35,677 bases of DNA, from positions 1 to 35,677 of the forward strand of contig JBEQBT010000005.1 of assembly GCA_041639705.1 (NCBI GenBank), read 5' to 3'. This DNA comes from JARDZI01 sp041639705 (GTDB lineage: Bacteria > Bacillota > Clostridia > Clostridiales > Caloramatoraceae). Position numbers and translations under genes: made by a program. Under the pieces are notes generated by a model. The model saw only the letters and a program-made list of their open reading frames with translations, was not told where the DNA came from and did not search any database. Of the stretch, positions 15,781 through 24,641 are shown piece after piece (position 1 is the stretch's first letter; each line of letters opens with the position of its first letter).

Positions 15781-16827
15781 TTATTCATCCCCCCAAGTCT
15801 TAGTGCTTAAATTATTCTCTGCTAACTCATTTATTATATTCACCACATTAATCGATGCAGGACATACATTTATACACCTTCCACATCCTGTGCAGCCCTT
15901 ATATTTAAATTTATCTTCAATATATTTAAACTTATCATATATTCTATATTTTACTCTTGCTTCCCTATTCCTAGGATTATGTTCTCCCGCATTTCTTGTA
16001 AAGGAATCACTTTGGCAGGAATCCCAGTACCTTACCCTTGATCCACTGTTTAATCCTGTACTTTCTTCAACTACATTAAAACATGTACATGTAGGACACA
16101 CACTTGTGCAGCCAGTACATCCAACACAATCCTTTGATATCTGTTCCCATAGTGGATTATTATAATTTTCCTCAAGTACTTTACTAATATTATCTGTTTT
16201 AATACCTATTTTAAACTTATTTAATACTTCCTTTTCAACCAAGTTTTTTTGATTTTGCAGTTCTTCATTGGCATTAACTATCAAATCCCCTGAAGCTGCA
16301 ATAAGCTCCTCACCCTTTTTACTTCCTACCTCAATTAAATACTTGTCATCAATTGGAGTAAAAAGCACATCATATCCTTTATTAGTAAAAGGTCCAGTAC
16401 CCATTGAGCTGCAAAAACAACCTTCTCCTGTTTCTGTACAGTTCACAGCAACAATAAAACCCCTGTCTCTATTTCTTCCATAAAATTTGTCTTTATAATC
16501 CTCTAGGAAAAATTTATCCATATATGCAATTCCATAGGCATCACAGGACCTTATTCCAAAATACACCCTTTTATTTAAACTCACTGCCTCCGGAGTTTCA
16601 GTAATTATGCTTCCATTTTTGTTTTCCCAGTTAAAAAGGATTTCCCTCTGTGTGAATATATATTCCTTAACAGGAAATGGAAAATTTATATAATCCATTG
16701 TAAACCCATCTTCTTCAAAGGGAAGAAGCATAGCCTGTCCATCTTCAACCTGGGGTGCATAAACTTCAAACTCACTAGACCATTTATTGAGAAGATTCTT
16801 TAAATCATTCTTTTTAAGTAGGTACAA
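15781..16827 (-). CDS. 4Fe-4S dicluster electron-transfer subunit (HydB/AsrA-like)
   Basis: A 348-residue protein related to the beta subunit of sulfhydrogenases and AsrA. The N-terminal ~220 residues hold a conserved region with KRVYFGIRSCDAYGI and VNCTETGEGCFCSSMGTGPF, which includes extra cysteines. The C-terminus has two ferredoxin-type clusters: CVGCTGCTSVCPTCTCF and CTGCGRCINVCPASINV. It should carry electrons between the formate dehydrogenase subunit and the flavoprotein encoded next. It starts at TTG immediately after the fdhF stop, with GGGGTGA upstream, so the three subunits are probably made in step. The family is annotated variously as hydrogenase, sulfite reductase or dicluster protein; the fdhF neighbour favours a formate dehydrogenase complex. 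Confidence 0.82.
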   Translation of the reverse strand: MYLLKKNDLKNLLNKWSSEFEVYAPQVEDGQAMLLPFEEDGFTMDYINFPFPVKEYIFTQREILFNWENKNGSIITETPEAVSLNKRVYFGIRSCDAYGIAYMDKFFLEDYKDKFYGRNRDRGFIVAVNCTETGEGCFCSSMGTGPFTNKGYDVLFTPIDDKYLIEVGSKKGEELIAASGDLIVNANEELQNQKNLVEKEVLNKFKIGIKTDNISKVLEENYNNPLWEQISKDCVGCTGCTSVCPTCTCFNVVEESTGLNSGSRVRYWDSCQSDSFTRNAGEHNPRNREARVKYRIYDKFKYIEDKFKYKGCTGCGRCINVCPASINVVNIINELAENNLSTKTWGDE

Positions 16828-18864
16828 CTATCTCACCCCTTCTATTTTAACTGCACAGACTTTATACTCCGGTATTTGTACTACTGGGTCGATGTTTTTT
16901 CCTATAAGCATGTTAACTGCTACTTCATGGTAATGAAATGGAACAAATACAACACCAGGAGTTATATTATCAGTAATCTTAACCTCAGTTATAATTGAAC
17001 CAATTATTGAACTTACCTTAATTTTGCTTCTCTGCCTTAAACCCAATTTTTCAGCGTCCTGTGGATTAATCTCCATATAACCATGTGGAAATTCTCTTTC
17101 AAGTGCCCAGGACCTTCTTGTCATAGTCCCAGTATGATAATGTTGTTGAATACGTCCAGTAGTCAAAATAAATGGGTATTCTTCACTTGGCTGTTCCGTT
17201 GAAGCCTCATATTCATTTACTGTAAACTTTCCAAGCCCACGTGAGAATTTACCCTTGTGTAGGAATTTTGTTCCTGGATGATTTATATCAGGACATGGCC
17301 ACTGTAACCCTTCCTTGTCTAACCTATCAAAGGTTATTCCTCCATAACTTGGAACTAGAGTTCTTATTTCCTCCATAACATCAGAAGGTGAAGCATAATC
17401 AGCATCATATCCTAATGCTTTTATTAAATCACATAGTATTTCCCAATCAGCCTTACTATTTCCAACAGGCTCAATTGCGCATCTTACCCTTTGAACCCTT
17501 CTTTCTGTATTTGTGAAGGTTCCATCCTTTTCAATAAAGCTTGCTCCAGGCAAAACCACATGGGCGAGTTTTGCAGTTTCTGACATGAAAATGTCCTGCA
17601 CTACAAGAAGCTCTAGACTTTCAAGGGATTCCTGTACATGCTTAAGATTCGGGTCTGAAAGCATTGGGTTTTCTGCCATAATAAATAGGGATTTGATATT
17701 TCCATTAATAGCTCCATCCATCATTTCGCCCAAGCTCAATCCTTCTTCACTTGCGTAACCTTCTCCCCAAACCTTTGAAAATTTATCAATCATCTTTTCA
17801 TCCTTCAAATTTTGGTACCCAGGAAGTACATTTGGTAATGCACCCATGTCACAGGCACCCTGTACATTGTTCTGTCCTCTAAGAGGGTTTACTCCTGTTG
17901 CTTCTCTTCCAATCTGACCAGTTAATAGCGAAAGATTTGCAAGTGCTCCCACATTTTTTGTGCCAGTAACATGCTGTGTAATACCCATAGCATATACAAT
18001 GGAAGCTGTTTTTGCCTTTGCAAATGTTCTGGCGATTTCCCTTATATTATCTTCAGTAACTCCAGCAATAGGAGCTACTGCTTCAGGTGTGTATTTTTTA
18101 ATACTTTCTTTAAATTCCTCAAAACCTTCCGTTGAGTTTTGTATGAAGTCTATATTCATAAGATTTTCACTAATAATTACATTTAGAATTCCATTTATAA
18201 ATGCTAGGTTGCTGCCAGGTTTAATAGGTGCATAAATGGATGTATATTCAGCCAATGGAATTTTCCTAGGATCTGCTACAATAAGTTTTGCTCCATGTTT
18301 TTTAACAGCATTTATTATTCTCATGCTAATTAAAGGATGCTGTTCAGTGGTATTCGAACCAATTACAAATATAACCTCTGCATCTTCAAGTTCATTAATT
18401 GAATTAGTCATTGCTCCACTGCCAAATGCTGTGGCTAAACTAGCCACTGTAGGACTATGTCAGAGGCGAGCACAGTGATCTATATTATTGGTTTTTAAAA
18501 CCGCCCTTGCAAGCTTTACCATCAGATAATTTTCTTCATTGGTGCATCTTGCAGAGGATAAAAATCCTATAGCATCTGGACCATTTTTATCAACTATTTT
18601 TTTAAGCCTTGTGCTTATATACTCATATGCTGCTTCCCAGGTAGCTTCATGAAATTTTCCATCCTGTCCCTTTATTAATGGCTGCTTAAGCCTATCATTA
18701 TGATGTACAAAACTATATCCCTGCCATCCCTTCACGCAAAGCTTTCCCTGGCTAACAGGATGATCATTTTTAGGAGTAACTCCTACTATCTCATTGTTCT
18801 CAACATTTAGATAAAAATTACATCCACACCCGCAATAACCACATGTGGTAAGTACCTTTTTCAT
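16828..18864 (-). CDS. fdhF: Formate dehydrogenase catalytic subunit FdhF, selenocysteine-containing
   Basis: Oxidises formate to CO2, or runs in reverse, at a Mo/W bis-MGD centre. Two adjacent frames are one gene joined by in-frame TGA at 18460-18462: the first ends IDHCARL, the second continues HSPTVASLATAFGSG, exactly the Sec context of bacterial FdhF (Sec135). This gives 678 residues, normal for the family. The N-terminus has the [4Fe-4S] motif C8-x2-C11-x3-C15 with the fourth ligand in GKLCVKG. A SECIS-like hairpin follows the TGA at 12 bases. MGD-binding parts include GRIQQHYHTGTMTRRS and VFVPFHYHEVAVN. The gene leads an operon with two electron-transfer subunits, mobA and fdhD. No transmembrane or Tat signal is seen, so it is cytoplasmic. 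Confidence 0.96.
18431..18462 (-). promoter_or_regulatory. UGA selenocysteine codon and SECIS-like hairpin
   Basis: After the TGA (18462-18460) come 12 bases, then a perfect 7-bp stem GTGGCTA-gtt-TAGCCAC (18447-18431 on the minus strand). Bacterial SECIS elements sit just 3' of the UGA inside the coding region, and E. coli fdhF has its hairpin at nearly the same distance. The apical loop is only three bases as drawn; opening the top pair would give a larger loop for SelB. Confidence 0.85.
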
Positions 18865-19088
18865 TTAATCCTCTCCCTCAAATTAGTAATGATAGTTATT
18901 TATTGAAGTAAATACACTCTATTATAGTTAGGCTAAAAACATTATAATTTTTAAATTCGTATACATCTTTATTTTACATTAATATCTTTTTGTAGTGAAT
19001 ACTTATCATAGTTTACTTTTTAACAGGCTCTGCTTCTATAACTCTCTATTTACGTTAATCTATCCCATATATAATAGCTTTAATTGCA

Positions 19089-19124
19089 TTTTACTATGCT
19101 TTTGTATATAAAAGCATAGTAAAA
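19089..19124. terminator. Strong bidirectional-looking hairpin terminator
   Basis: A perfect 15-bp stem, arms 19089-19103 and 19110-19124, with a 6-base loop (gtatat). The outer four pairs are A-T, so each strand reads stem followed by T residues. It isolates fdhF from upstream transcription. Confidence 0.8.
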
Positions 19125-19174
19125 AAATAAATATTTTGTTTAATTATTCACAATTTTTAAAAAAATACGAATTT

Positions 19175-19196
19175 TTTTATTGATTAATCAATAAAA
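19175..19196. promoter_or_regulatory. Perfect 22-base AT palindrome, possible operator
   Basis: The sequence TTTTATTGATT is followed directly by its exact complement reversed (AATCAATAAAA), with no spacer. A spacerless palindrome makes a poor RNA hairpin, so a protein-binding site is more likely. It lies more than 300 bases upstream of fdhF and beyond the terminator, so its target gene is unclear. Confidence 0.35.
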
Positions 19197-19271
19197 TACT
19201 TTATTTGTTTTTATTATGGGGCAAACAACCATGACCTAGAAGTTTTGTAATTGAATATAAAAATAAACTTA

Positions 19272-19305
19272 GAGGTCATAAATAAATATTTTATTCAGTG
19301 ACCTC
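19272..19305 (-). terminator. Hairpin downstream of the deacylase gene
   Basis: On the minus strand GAGGTCA (19305-19299) pairs with TGACCTC (19278-19272), with further AATAAA/TTTATT pairing inside. T-rich sequence follows. It begins about 30 bases after the deacylase stop. A third, diverged TGACCTAG copy lies at about 19231. Confidence 0.55.
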
Positions 19306-19334
19306 GTAAAAATCTAGCTTTTAAAAATAATTTT

Positions 19335-20942
19335 TTATTTACAGTACTTTAATGCTTTCCCATTATATTCTTTACATAAGCTACCATTACTTACAGCATG
19401 CTTACCATTTAAAACTACATGCATTATTCCCTTAGGAGTCTTAGTTGGGTTCCTATAGTCCTCATAGCCTGTAATTTCATTAAAATCAAAAATTGTAATA
19501 TCAGCAGTTTTGCCAACTGCAATTTCACCAATATCTTTGTAGCCTATTGTTTTAGCTGGTAATTGTGTTGCCTTATGCACTGCATTTTCAAGACTCAATA
19601 CTTTTTTCTCCCTTACATATTTACTAATGTAAAGAGGAAAATTGCAAAAAAGCCTTGGATGAGGAACTCCAGCTGGTATACTGTCTGAACCAATCATACA
19701 TAGTGGATGCTGAATAAGTTTTGTATTATCATCCTCTGAAAATACATTGAGTGTAATCATACCTACACCGCCCTCTTCTGAAACAAGAAGATTTGCAGCA
19801 AAATCTACTGGATGTACACCTAGTTCCCTTGAAATTTCTCCAACTGATCTACCTATATATTTTTTATTCTCATCTTTATTGGCTGAGGTAATTAATACTC
19901 CGTCCCATCCAATAACTGCAATGTAATTGTCCCAGCCATCATAACTTAAGGACTTGTTTATGAGTTCTTCCTTTATTCTTTCCACGATTTTCTTATTTTT
20001 CAAGTTATCAACAATTGAATTTGTTCCCAGGCTGGTAACAAATGGAGGAATAAGTTGCGTCATTAATGTGCTCCCTGAAAGATAAAGATGTTCATCAAAT
20101 GTAATATTAATACCTCTATCAATAGTTTTTTCTACATAGTCAATCAGAGTTTCTGCAGGACATCCTAATTCCTCAGAATTATATGATTTTAAATGAGAAA
20201 TATGAAGCTTAACTCCAGTAACTTTAGCAACTTCAACTATCTCATCCAATGCATTTAGTATTCTAGTGTCATGATCTCTAAGATGAATCATTATTATTCC
20301 ATTATGTCTTGCTATAACCTTACAAATAGCAATTAGTTCTTCCCTCCTGCTAAATACTCCAGGCATATACTGTAAACCCAGTGACATTCCAAAGGCTCCA
20401 GCATTCATTGCATCATCGGCTAACTCACACATCTTATTTAGCTGTTCCTTTGAGGGTGCTCCACTATCAAATCCCATTACACTTGCTTTAATAGCACCAT
20501 GTGAAACCAATTCTGAATAATTGTTCTTTAATCCTGCAGATGAGATTTGTTCCATATAATCATCCATGCTGTGGAATTTCCAATCCATTCCCGGATCCCC
20601 TACAACCCCTCTAACATAGCTTTTCCATAGTCCATTTTGACTTTCTACACATGGAACAACACCTAAGCCACATTGTCCTACTAATTCAGTTGTTACTCCC
20701 TGCATTAGCTTTAATCCCCTCAATTTCTCATCCATAAAGGGTACAAGATCATTATGGCTGTGAACATCTATAAAACCTGGTATAACAGTAAGTCCTTGGG
20801 CATCAATAACTTCAGCCGCTTCACAGCTTATATTTTTATCAATTTGAACTATCCTTGAATCTTTAATACCAATATCTCCAACATATCCAGCCCTTCCAGT
20901 ACCGTCTACAATTAGTCCATTCTTAATCAAAATATCTAACAC
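19335..20942 (-). CDS. N-acyl-D-amino-acid deacylase (D-aminoacylase), amidohydrolase family
   Basis: Predicted to hydrolyse N-acyl-D-amino acids to the D-amino acid and a fatty or acetic acid, in the cytoplasm. The protein has the D-aminoacylase layout: a small beta domain at both ends around a metal-dependent TIM barrel. Metal and catalytic motifs are FIDVHSHND (H-x-H), TTELVGQCGLG (the family Cys), MIHLRDHD, LHISHLKS and MIGSDS. An ATG at 20951 abuts its GAGGAG site, so the GTG at 20942, nine bases away, is the better start and gives the usual LDILIKNG opening, 535 residues. It follows the YnjD-like gene across a REP-like hairpin. The acyl specificity is unknown; the neighbouring importer might bring in its substrate. 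Confidence 0.85.
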   Translation of the reverse strand: MLDILIKNGLIVDGTGRAGYVGDIGIKDSRIVQIDKNISCEAAEVIDAQGLTVIPGFIDVHSHNDLVPFMDEKLRGLKLMQGVTTELVGQCGLGVVPCVESQNGLWKSYVRGVVGDPGMDWKFHSMDDYMEQISSAGLKNNYSELVSHGAIKASVMGFDSGAPSKEQLNKMCELADDAMNAGAFGMSLGLQYMPGVFSRREELIAICKVIARHNGIIMIHLRDHDTRILNALDEIVEVAKVTGVKLHISHLKSYNSEELGCPAETLIDYVEKTIDRGINITFDEHLYLSGSTLMTQLIPPFVTSLGTNSIVDNLKNKKIVERIKEELINKSLSYDGWDNYIAVIGWDGVLITSANKDENKKYIGRSVGEISRELGVHPVDFAANLLVSEEGGVGMITLNVFSEDDNTKLIQHPLCMIGSDSIPAGVPHPRLFCNFPLYISKYVREKKVLSLENAVHKATQLPAKTIGYKDIGEIAVGKTADITIFDFNEITGYEDYRNPTKTPKGIMHVVLNGKHAVSNGSLCKEYNGKALKYCK

Positions 20943-21024
20943 TAAATCCATCTCCTCAGTAATATGCTAAAATCATCATATACTTTATATCTTATAACTA
21001 ATAGAATCTGAATTCAATATTAAA

Positions 21025-21080
21025 GTGCCAGGCTCGTGACAAGTGATAAAATATTTTGTCACTTGTCACGAGCCTGGCAC
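21025..21080. repeat. REP-like 56-base hairpin, copy 1
   Basis: Arms 21025-21046 and 21059-21080 are a perfect 22-bp inverted repeat beginning GTGCCAGGCTCGTGACAAGT, and the centre extends it further. A diverged copy lies at 29129-29184. The sequence is GC-richer than its surroundings and overlaps the 3' end of the YnjD-like gene, giving its last codons and TGA stop. It probably acts as terminator or RNA stabiliser as well. Confidence 0.85.
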
Positions 21081-21743
21081 CTCTATAATTCCATTTTTCA
21101 TAGTAATAATTCTATCAGATAAAAAATAAGCTTCATCCTTATTATGTGTTACAAAAACAATAGTTAAATTGTTTTTTTCATGTATTTCCCTTAATAGTTT
21201 TTTCATTTCATTTCTTAATTCTTCATTTAATGCGTTAAAGGGTTCATCCATAAAAAGTATTTTAGGATTTGTTACAAGAGCTCTTGCAATAGATGCTCTT
21301 TGGCATTGGCCTCCACTAAGCTGAGATGGATACCTATTTTCAAGTCCTTGAAGACTTAAGCTTTTAATTATATTTAAAGCTGTGGATATTCGTTCGTTTT
21401 TATTTATTTTCTTCATTTTAAGACCGAAACATATATTTTCCAGTAATGTCATGTTAGGAAAGAGTAAGGACTGCTGTGCTACATAGGCATAGTTTTTCTT
21501 CTCAACAGGGAAATTGGTAACATCTTCACCATCCTCCAAAATCATGCCTTTATCAGGTTTTATAAGACCTAACATAAGCCTTAAAAGCGTTGTTTTCCCA
21601 CAGCCAGATGGACCTAGCACTGAAAGGAATTCTCCATTATTAATTGTTAAACTTATATTGGATAAAGTAAAGGCATTTTCGCCATGTAGTTTTCCATTCC
21701 CAGGTAAGGTTTTTTCTATATTTATAAGCTCTAAATTAGGCAT
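21066..21743 (-). CDS. ynjD: ABC importer ATP-binding protein, YnjD-like
   Basis: A 225-residue importer ATPase with Walker A GPSGCGKTT, Q-loop YVAQQSLLFPN, signature LSGGQCQRASIARAL, Walker B ILFMDEPFNAL and H-loop VTHNKDEA. It works with the two permeases and the lipoprotein encoded just upstream, and its size matches YnjD rather than the longer CysA/PotA type with a regulatory tail. The last four residues, VPGS, and the TGA stop are encoded by the REP-like hairpin at 21025-21080, so the C-terminus has been rewritten by insertion of that repeat. The catalytic core is intact. Start ATG follows GGGGAGAAGTTAAAG, three bases after the permease. Substrate unknown. Confidence 0.85.
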   Translation of the reverse strand: MPNLELINIEKTLPGNGKLHGENAFTLSNISLTINNGEFLSVLGPSGCGKTTLLRLMLGLIKPDKGMILEDGEDVTNFPVEKKNYAYVAQQSLLFPNMTLLENICFGLKMKKINKNERISTALNIIKSLSLQGLENRYPSQLSGGQCQRASIARALVTNPKILFMDEPFNALNEELRNEMKKLLREIHEKNNLTIVFVTHNKDEAYFLSDRIITMKNGIIEVPGS

Positions 21744-21745
21744 CT

Positions 21746-22567
21746 TTAACTTCTCCCCTTATAGTATTTAAAATGTTTCTTTTTATAGTAGTTTCTTAAA
21801 ACTAAATCTAATAGCAAAATATTTATTAAAGCTGTAATAGAAAAAACTAAGCTATATATTGAGCCGATAGCTCTATCTCCACCATTTATAAATGGTCCCA
21901 TTATAATAGATAATGTAACAACACTACCTCCTCCAACTAAAAGAGTCAGGAAATACTGGCTTGCAGATATTAAAAATGTAAGACTTGCACCTGCGATGAT
22001 TGAAGGTAGTAAGTGTGGTAAAACAATATAATAAAATCTTTTAATCCCACTAGCTCCTAAAATAGCTGCCTGTTCCTCAAGACTCATATCAAATGTACTA
22101 AATGAAATCATCATTGCCTTTATCATATAGGGAAGGGTTGGAAGTATGTGTGCTATGATAACTCCAAATATTGATTCGGTTAAGCCTAGCTTAATAAATG
22201 TAGTATACATACCCATAATAGCTGTAAAGGGTGGAACAATTATAGGTGCAAACAAAAGCATTTTTATTATTAACTTACCCTTAAATTCATATCTTTCAAG
22301 GGCTAAGGAAGTTGGTATAGCTAAAAATAAATCTAATATGATTACTGATATACCTATAACTAAAGTATTTAATATAGCTTCATAGGTATTTGGATTTTGG
22401 TAAAAAACATATTTTATTGCCCTAAATGTAAATTGCTTTGGAAATATATCTGGCCATCTGAAACCAAAGGATATACTAGTTAAAACAAGAGGTATAAAAG
22501 GAAGAATAACAATAACTGCAAATATTAAACTAATTACAATATACTTTATTTTATTTATCCTATTCAT
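21746..22567 (-). CDS. ABC transporter permease, YnjC C-terminal half-like
   Basis: A 273-residue inner-membrane permease with six predicted TM segments. The cytoplasmic loop MSLEEQAAILGASGIKRFYYIVLPHLLPSI carries the binding-protein-dependent EAA motif (E-x-A...G-x-x-x-x-x-x-x-I-x-L-P) that contacts the ATPase. It pairs with the 292-residue permease encoded seven bases upstream. In E. coli, as I recall, YnjC is one protein of about 510 residues, so the two clostridial genes would be its separate halves. The transported compound is not known. Confidence 0.85.
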   Translation of the reverse strand: MNRINKIKYIVISLIFAVIVILPFIPLVLTSISFGFRWPDIFPKQFTFRAIKYVFYQNPNTYEAILNTLVIGISVIILDLFLAIPTSLALERYEFKGKLIIKMLLFAPIIVPPFTAIMGMYTTFIKLGLTESIFGVIIAHILPTLPYMIKAMMISFSTFDMSLEEQAAILGASGIKRFYYIVLPHLLPSIIAGASLTFLISASQYFLTLLVGGGSVVTLSIIMGPFINGGDRAIGSIYSLVFSITALINILLLDLVLRNYYKKKHFKYYKGRS

Positions 22568-22574
22568 ACCATCC

Positions 22575-23453
22575 TCACCATCGCATTTCTTTCTGTATAT
22601 CCCATTTTTTTATTATGTTGTAAGCTAAAATACCAAGTAGTGCAGTAATAACAACTAATATAAAATTTGCAGCAAGAGCCACAGGTCTTGCTGTCAACTC
22701 ACCATTAAAATAAATATCATATGCCCAAACAGAAACAAACTTGGGATATGTAACTCCAAGCAAATATGGCACTTCAAAGTCTGAAAATGTAAAAGCAAAA
22801 ACTATAAGCATTGAAGAAATCCATGTTGGGATTAGTAGAGGGAAGATTACTTCCTTGAAAAAATCCACTCTTGAGGAACCATAAATTCTTGCAATTTCAA
22901 GCCAGGAAGTTTCTATCCTTTGAACAATAGGAATTAACATAAGAATCATAAAAGGTGTTTCCTTCCAAATATACGTTATTATTATTCCAAAACTATTTAC
23001 ATCATTTATTATTGAAGGAAATGACTCTATACCTTTTGTCAAACCTAAAGAATAGGTTATGCTAGAAACCCAACCGCTTTTCATTAATAAAAGTCCCATT
23101 AGGTATGCAGCTGTAATATGAGGTACAAGTATTGGGCTTTGAAAAATTTTTCTTAATAATCTTGAAATTTTATTTTCCTCAATTATAAACAATAGGCAAA
23201 TAAGCACAATTGCAACAATTCCTGATGCTGTAGTTGAAGTAATGGATATTTTTAAAGTGAGCACAATGGACTTTAAAAAATCAGATGAGGTGAGAAGCTC
23301 TTTATAAGCGTTGAATGTGAAGTAAGAATCTCCACTTATTTTCCAAAGGCCTAGGCTTTGTATAAAGCCTAGTATAAGACCACCTAGAAATAAAACTATC
23401 ATTATCATTAACCCTGGTAAAACTAACATATAAGGTTTAATTTTTTGCAACAT
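22575..23453 (-). CDS. ABC transporter permease, YnjC N-terminal half-like
   Basis: A 292-residue permease with about six TM segments and the EAA loop (TSWLEIARIYGSSRVDFFKEVIFPLLIPTW) near residue 190. Its ATG lies within the last codons of the solute-binding lipoprotein gene (17-base overlap), and the second permease follows after seven bases. This tight packing supports one transporter of composition lipoprotein-permease-permease-ATPase. The family resembles thiamine, iron and putrescine importers in fold; I assign no substrate. Confidence 0.85.
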   Translation of the reverse strand: MLQKIKPYMLVLPGLMIMIVLFLGGLILGFIQSLGLWKISGDSYFTFNAYKELLTSSDFLKSIVLTLKISITSTTASGIVAIVLICLLFIIEENKISRLLRKIFQSPILVPHITAAYLMGLLLMKSGWVSSITYSLGLTKGIESFPSIINDVNSFGIIITYIWKETPFMILMLIPIVQRIETSWLEIARIYGSSRVDFFKEVIFPLLIPTWISSMLIVFAFTFSDFEVPYLLGVTYPKFVSVWAYDIYFNGELTARPVALAANFILVVITALLGILAYNIIKKWDIQKEMRW

Positions 23454-24627
23454 TTTCCTTCCAATCCTTTTCCAAAAAATTTACATAAGAAGCTTTAATT
23501 TCTGGCACCCTATGACTTTCAAGTTCATTCACAGGTTGTGTAGATTCACCCCTATCAATAGCATTTATTTGATTTTTATTTTCTTCTGAAAGCTTTGTAT
23601 AATCTAAAACAATGCCATCTCCCCAGTTTTTAGGATCAAATTTTGCTATCTGAGCTTCAGGAGATAATAAAAAATCAATCACAGCTTCTGCTCCATCTCT
23701 GTTTGGGCTATTAAATGGTATAGTTAGAAAATGAGTATTTGCAAGTGTACCAGCATCAAATACTATTGTTTTTGTAGAAGCAGGAAATGTTCCCTTTTTT
23801 ATTTCACTAGAAGCTCTTGCTTCATCATATCCCATAGTCATCCAAACTTCTCCATTGGAATATAGTTGGTCGAGCTTAGCAAGACTTTCTGGATATGTCT
23901 TTCCACTCTGCCACAAATAGGGTTCTATATTATTTAAATATTTCCATAATGGTTTTGAAGCTTCAACAAGAAGCTTTTCATCCATTTGTTCTAAATACTT
24001 ATTATAGCCTCCACTTGTTTCAAAGAGTGCTTGCCTTATAAAGGCACTACCAGTAAAATCCGTAGCTGATGGATATGTGAACTTTCCCGGATTTTTCTTT
24101 ACCCATTCTTCTAATTCTATAAAGGACTTTGGAGGATTTTTTATTTTACTAGAATTATATATATATACAAATTGCACCTTTCCCCATGGTGCTTCCATGC
24201 CATTTGTTTCTTCACCAAAATCATATTTTATATCATTTGAATCATCATCAATATATTTTTGAAAATTAGGAAGCTTATCAGTAAATGGTCCATAGAGAAT
24301 TTGATTTTCTTTAGCCATTTTAAAGTTTTCTCCATTCATCCATATAATATCAGCACTTCCCTTTTGATTATCTACCTGCTTTTCTGTAATCAATTTGTTT
24401 ATAATATCCTTTGGAGTGTTTATTGGTACTCTTTTAAGTATTATGTTCTTTTCCTTTTTTAATTTTGGTGTCACCCATTTATCCATATATTCATTTATAG
24501 AATCACTGCCGCCCCACATATAGATTGTTACTGTATTTACATCTAGCTTCCCACCTTGAGAACAGCTTGTAAAAAGTAACACTAATACTAAAATTGGTAC
24601 TACCATAAATCTTATGGTTTGTTTCAT
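23437..24627 (-). CDS. ynjB: Extracellular solute-binding lipoprotein, YnjB-like
   Basis: A 396-residue binding protein anchored outside the membrane. A signal peptide runs to a lipobox LLFTSC with the lipidated Cys at residue 22. The mature part starts with VTIYMWGGSDSINEYMDKWVTP. ADIIWMNGENFKMAKENQIL, MEAPWGKVQFVYIYNS and FIRQALFETSGGY follow, a pattern I associate with YnjB (COG4134) proteins rather than sugar or iron binders. Many conserved aromatic residues suggest an organic ligand. Start ATG follows GGTGATAATTA. It is the first of four importer genes, directly after the YnjF-like gene, the same gene set as in E. coli though in a different order. Confidence 0.82.
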   Translation of the reverse strand: MKQTIRFMVVPILVLVLLFTSCSQGGKLDVNTVTIYMWGGSDSINEYMDKWVTPKLKKEKNIILKRVPINTPKDIINKLITEKQVDNQKGSADIIWMNGENFKMAKENQILYGPFTDKLPNFQKYIDDDSNDIKYDFGEETNGMEAPWGKVQFVYIYNSSKIKNPPKSFIELEEWVKKNPGKFTYPSATDFTGSAFIRQALFETSGGYNKYLEQMDEKLLVEASKPLWKYLNNIEPYLWQSGKTYPESLAKLDQLYSNGEVWMTMGYDEARASSEIKKGTFPASTKTIVFDAGTLANTHFLTIPFNSPNRDGAEAVIDFLLSPEAQIAKFDPKNWGDGIVLDYTKLSEENKNQINAIDRGESTQPVNELESHRVPEIKASYVNFLEKDWKENVAKN

Positions 24628-24641
24628 TAATTATCACCACT

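Larger units (their letters stand above)
18865..19334. other. Intergenic region upstream of fdhF
   Basis: This 470-base, very AT-rich gap separates the deacylase gene from fdhF. It holds a hairpin just after the deacylase (19272-19305), a perfect 22-base palindrome (19175-19196), a strong terminator (19089-19124), and about 225 bases of fdhF leader. In the leader a TATAAT on the minus strand (18921-18926) is a possible -10 without a good -35. I see no recognisable sigma-54 site and no molybdenum-cofactor riboswitch by eye. Confidence 0.5.

Noticed and set aside
16828..18447. Separate 539-residue molybdopterin oxidoreductase and a 134-residue fragment as two genes
   Set aside because: The TGA between them is in the exact FdhF selenocysteine context and the frame is continuous, so they are one gene.
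18865..19088. Molybdenum cofactor riboswitch or sigma-54 promoter before fdhF
   Set aside because: I looked for a multi-stem GC-containing fold and for GG/GC -24/-12 elements and saw neither in this very AT-rich leader.
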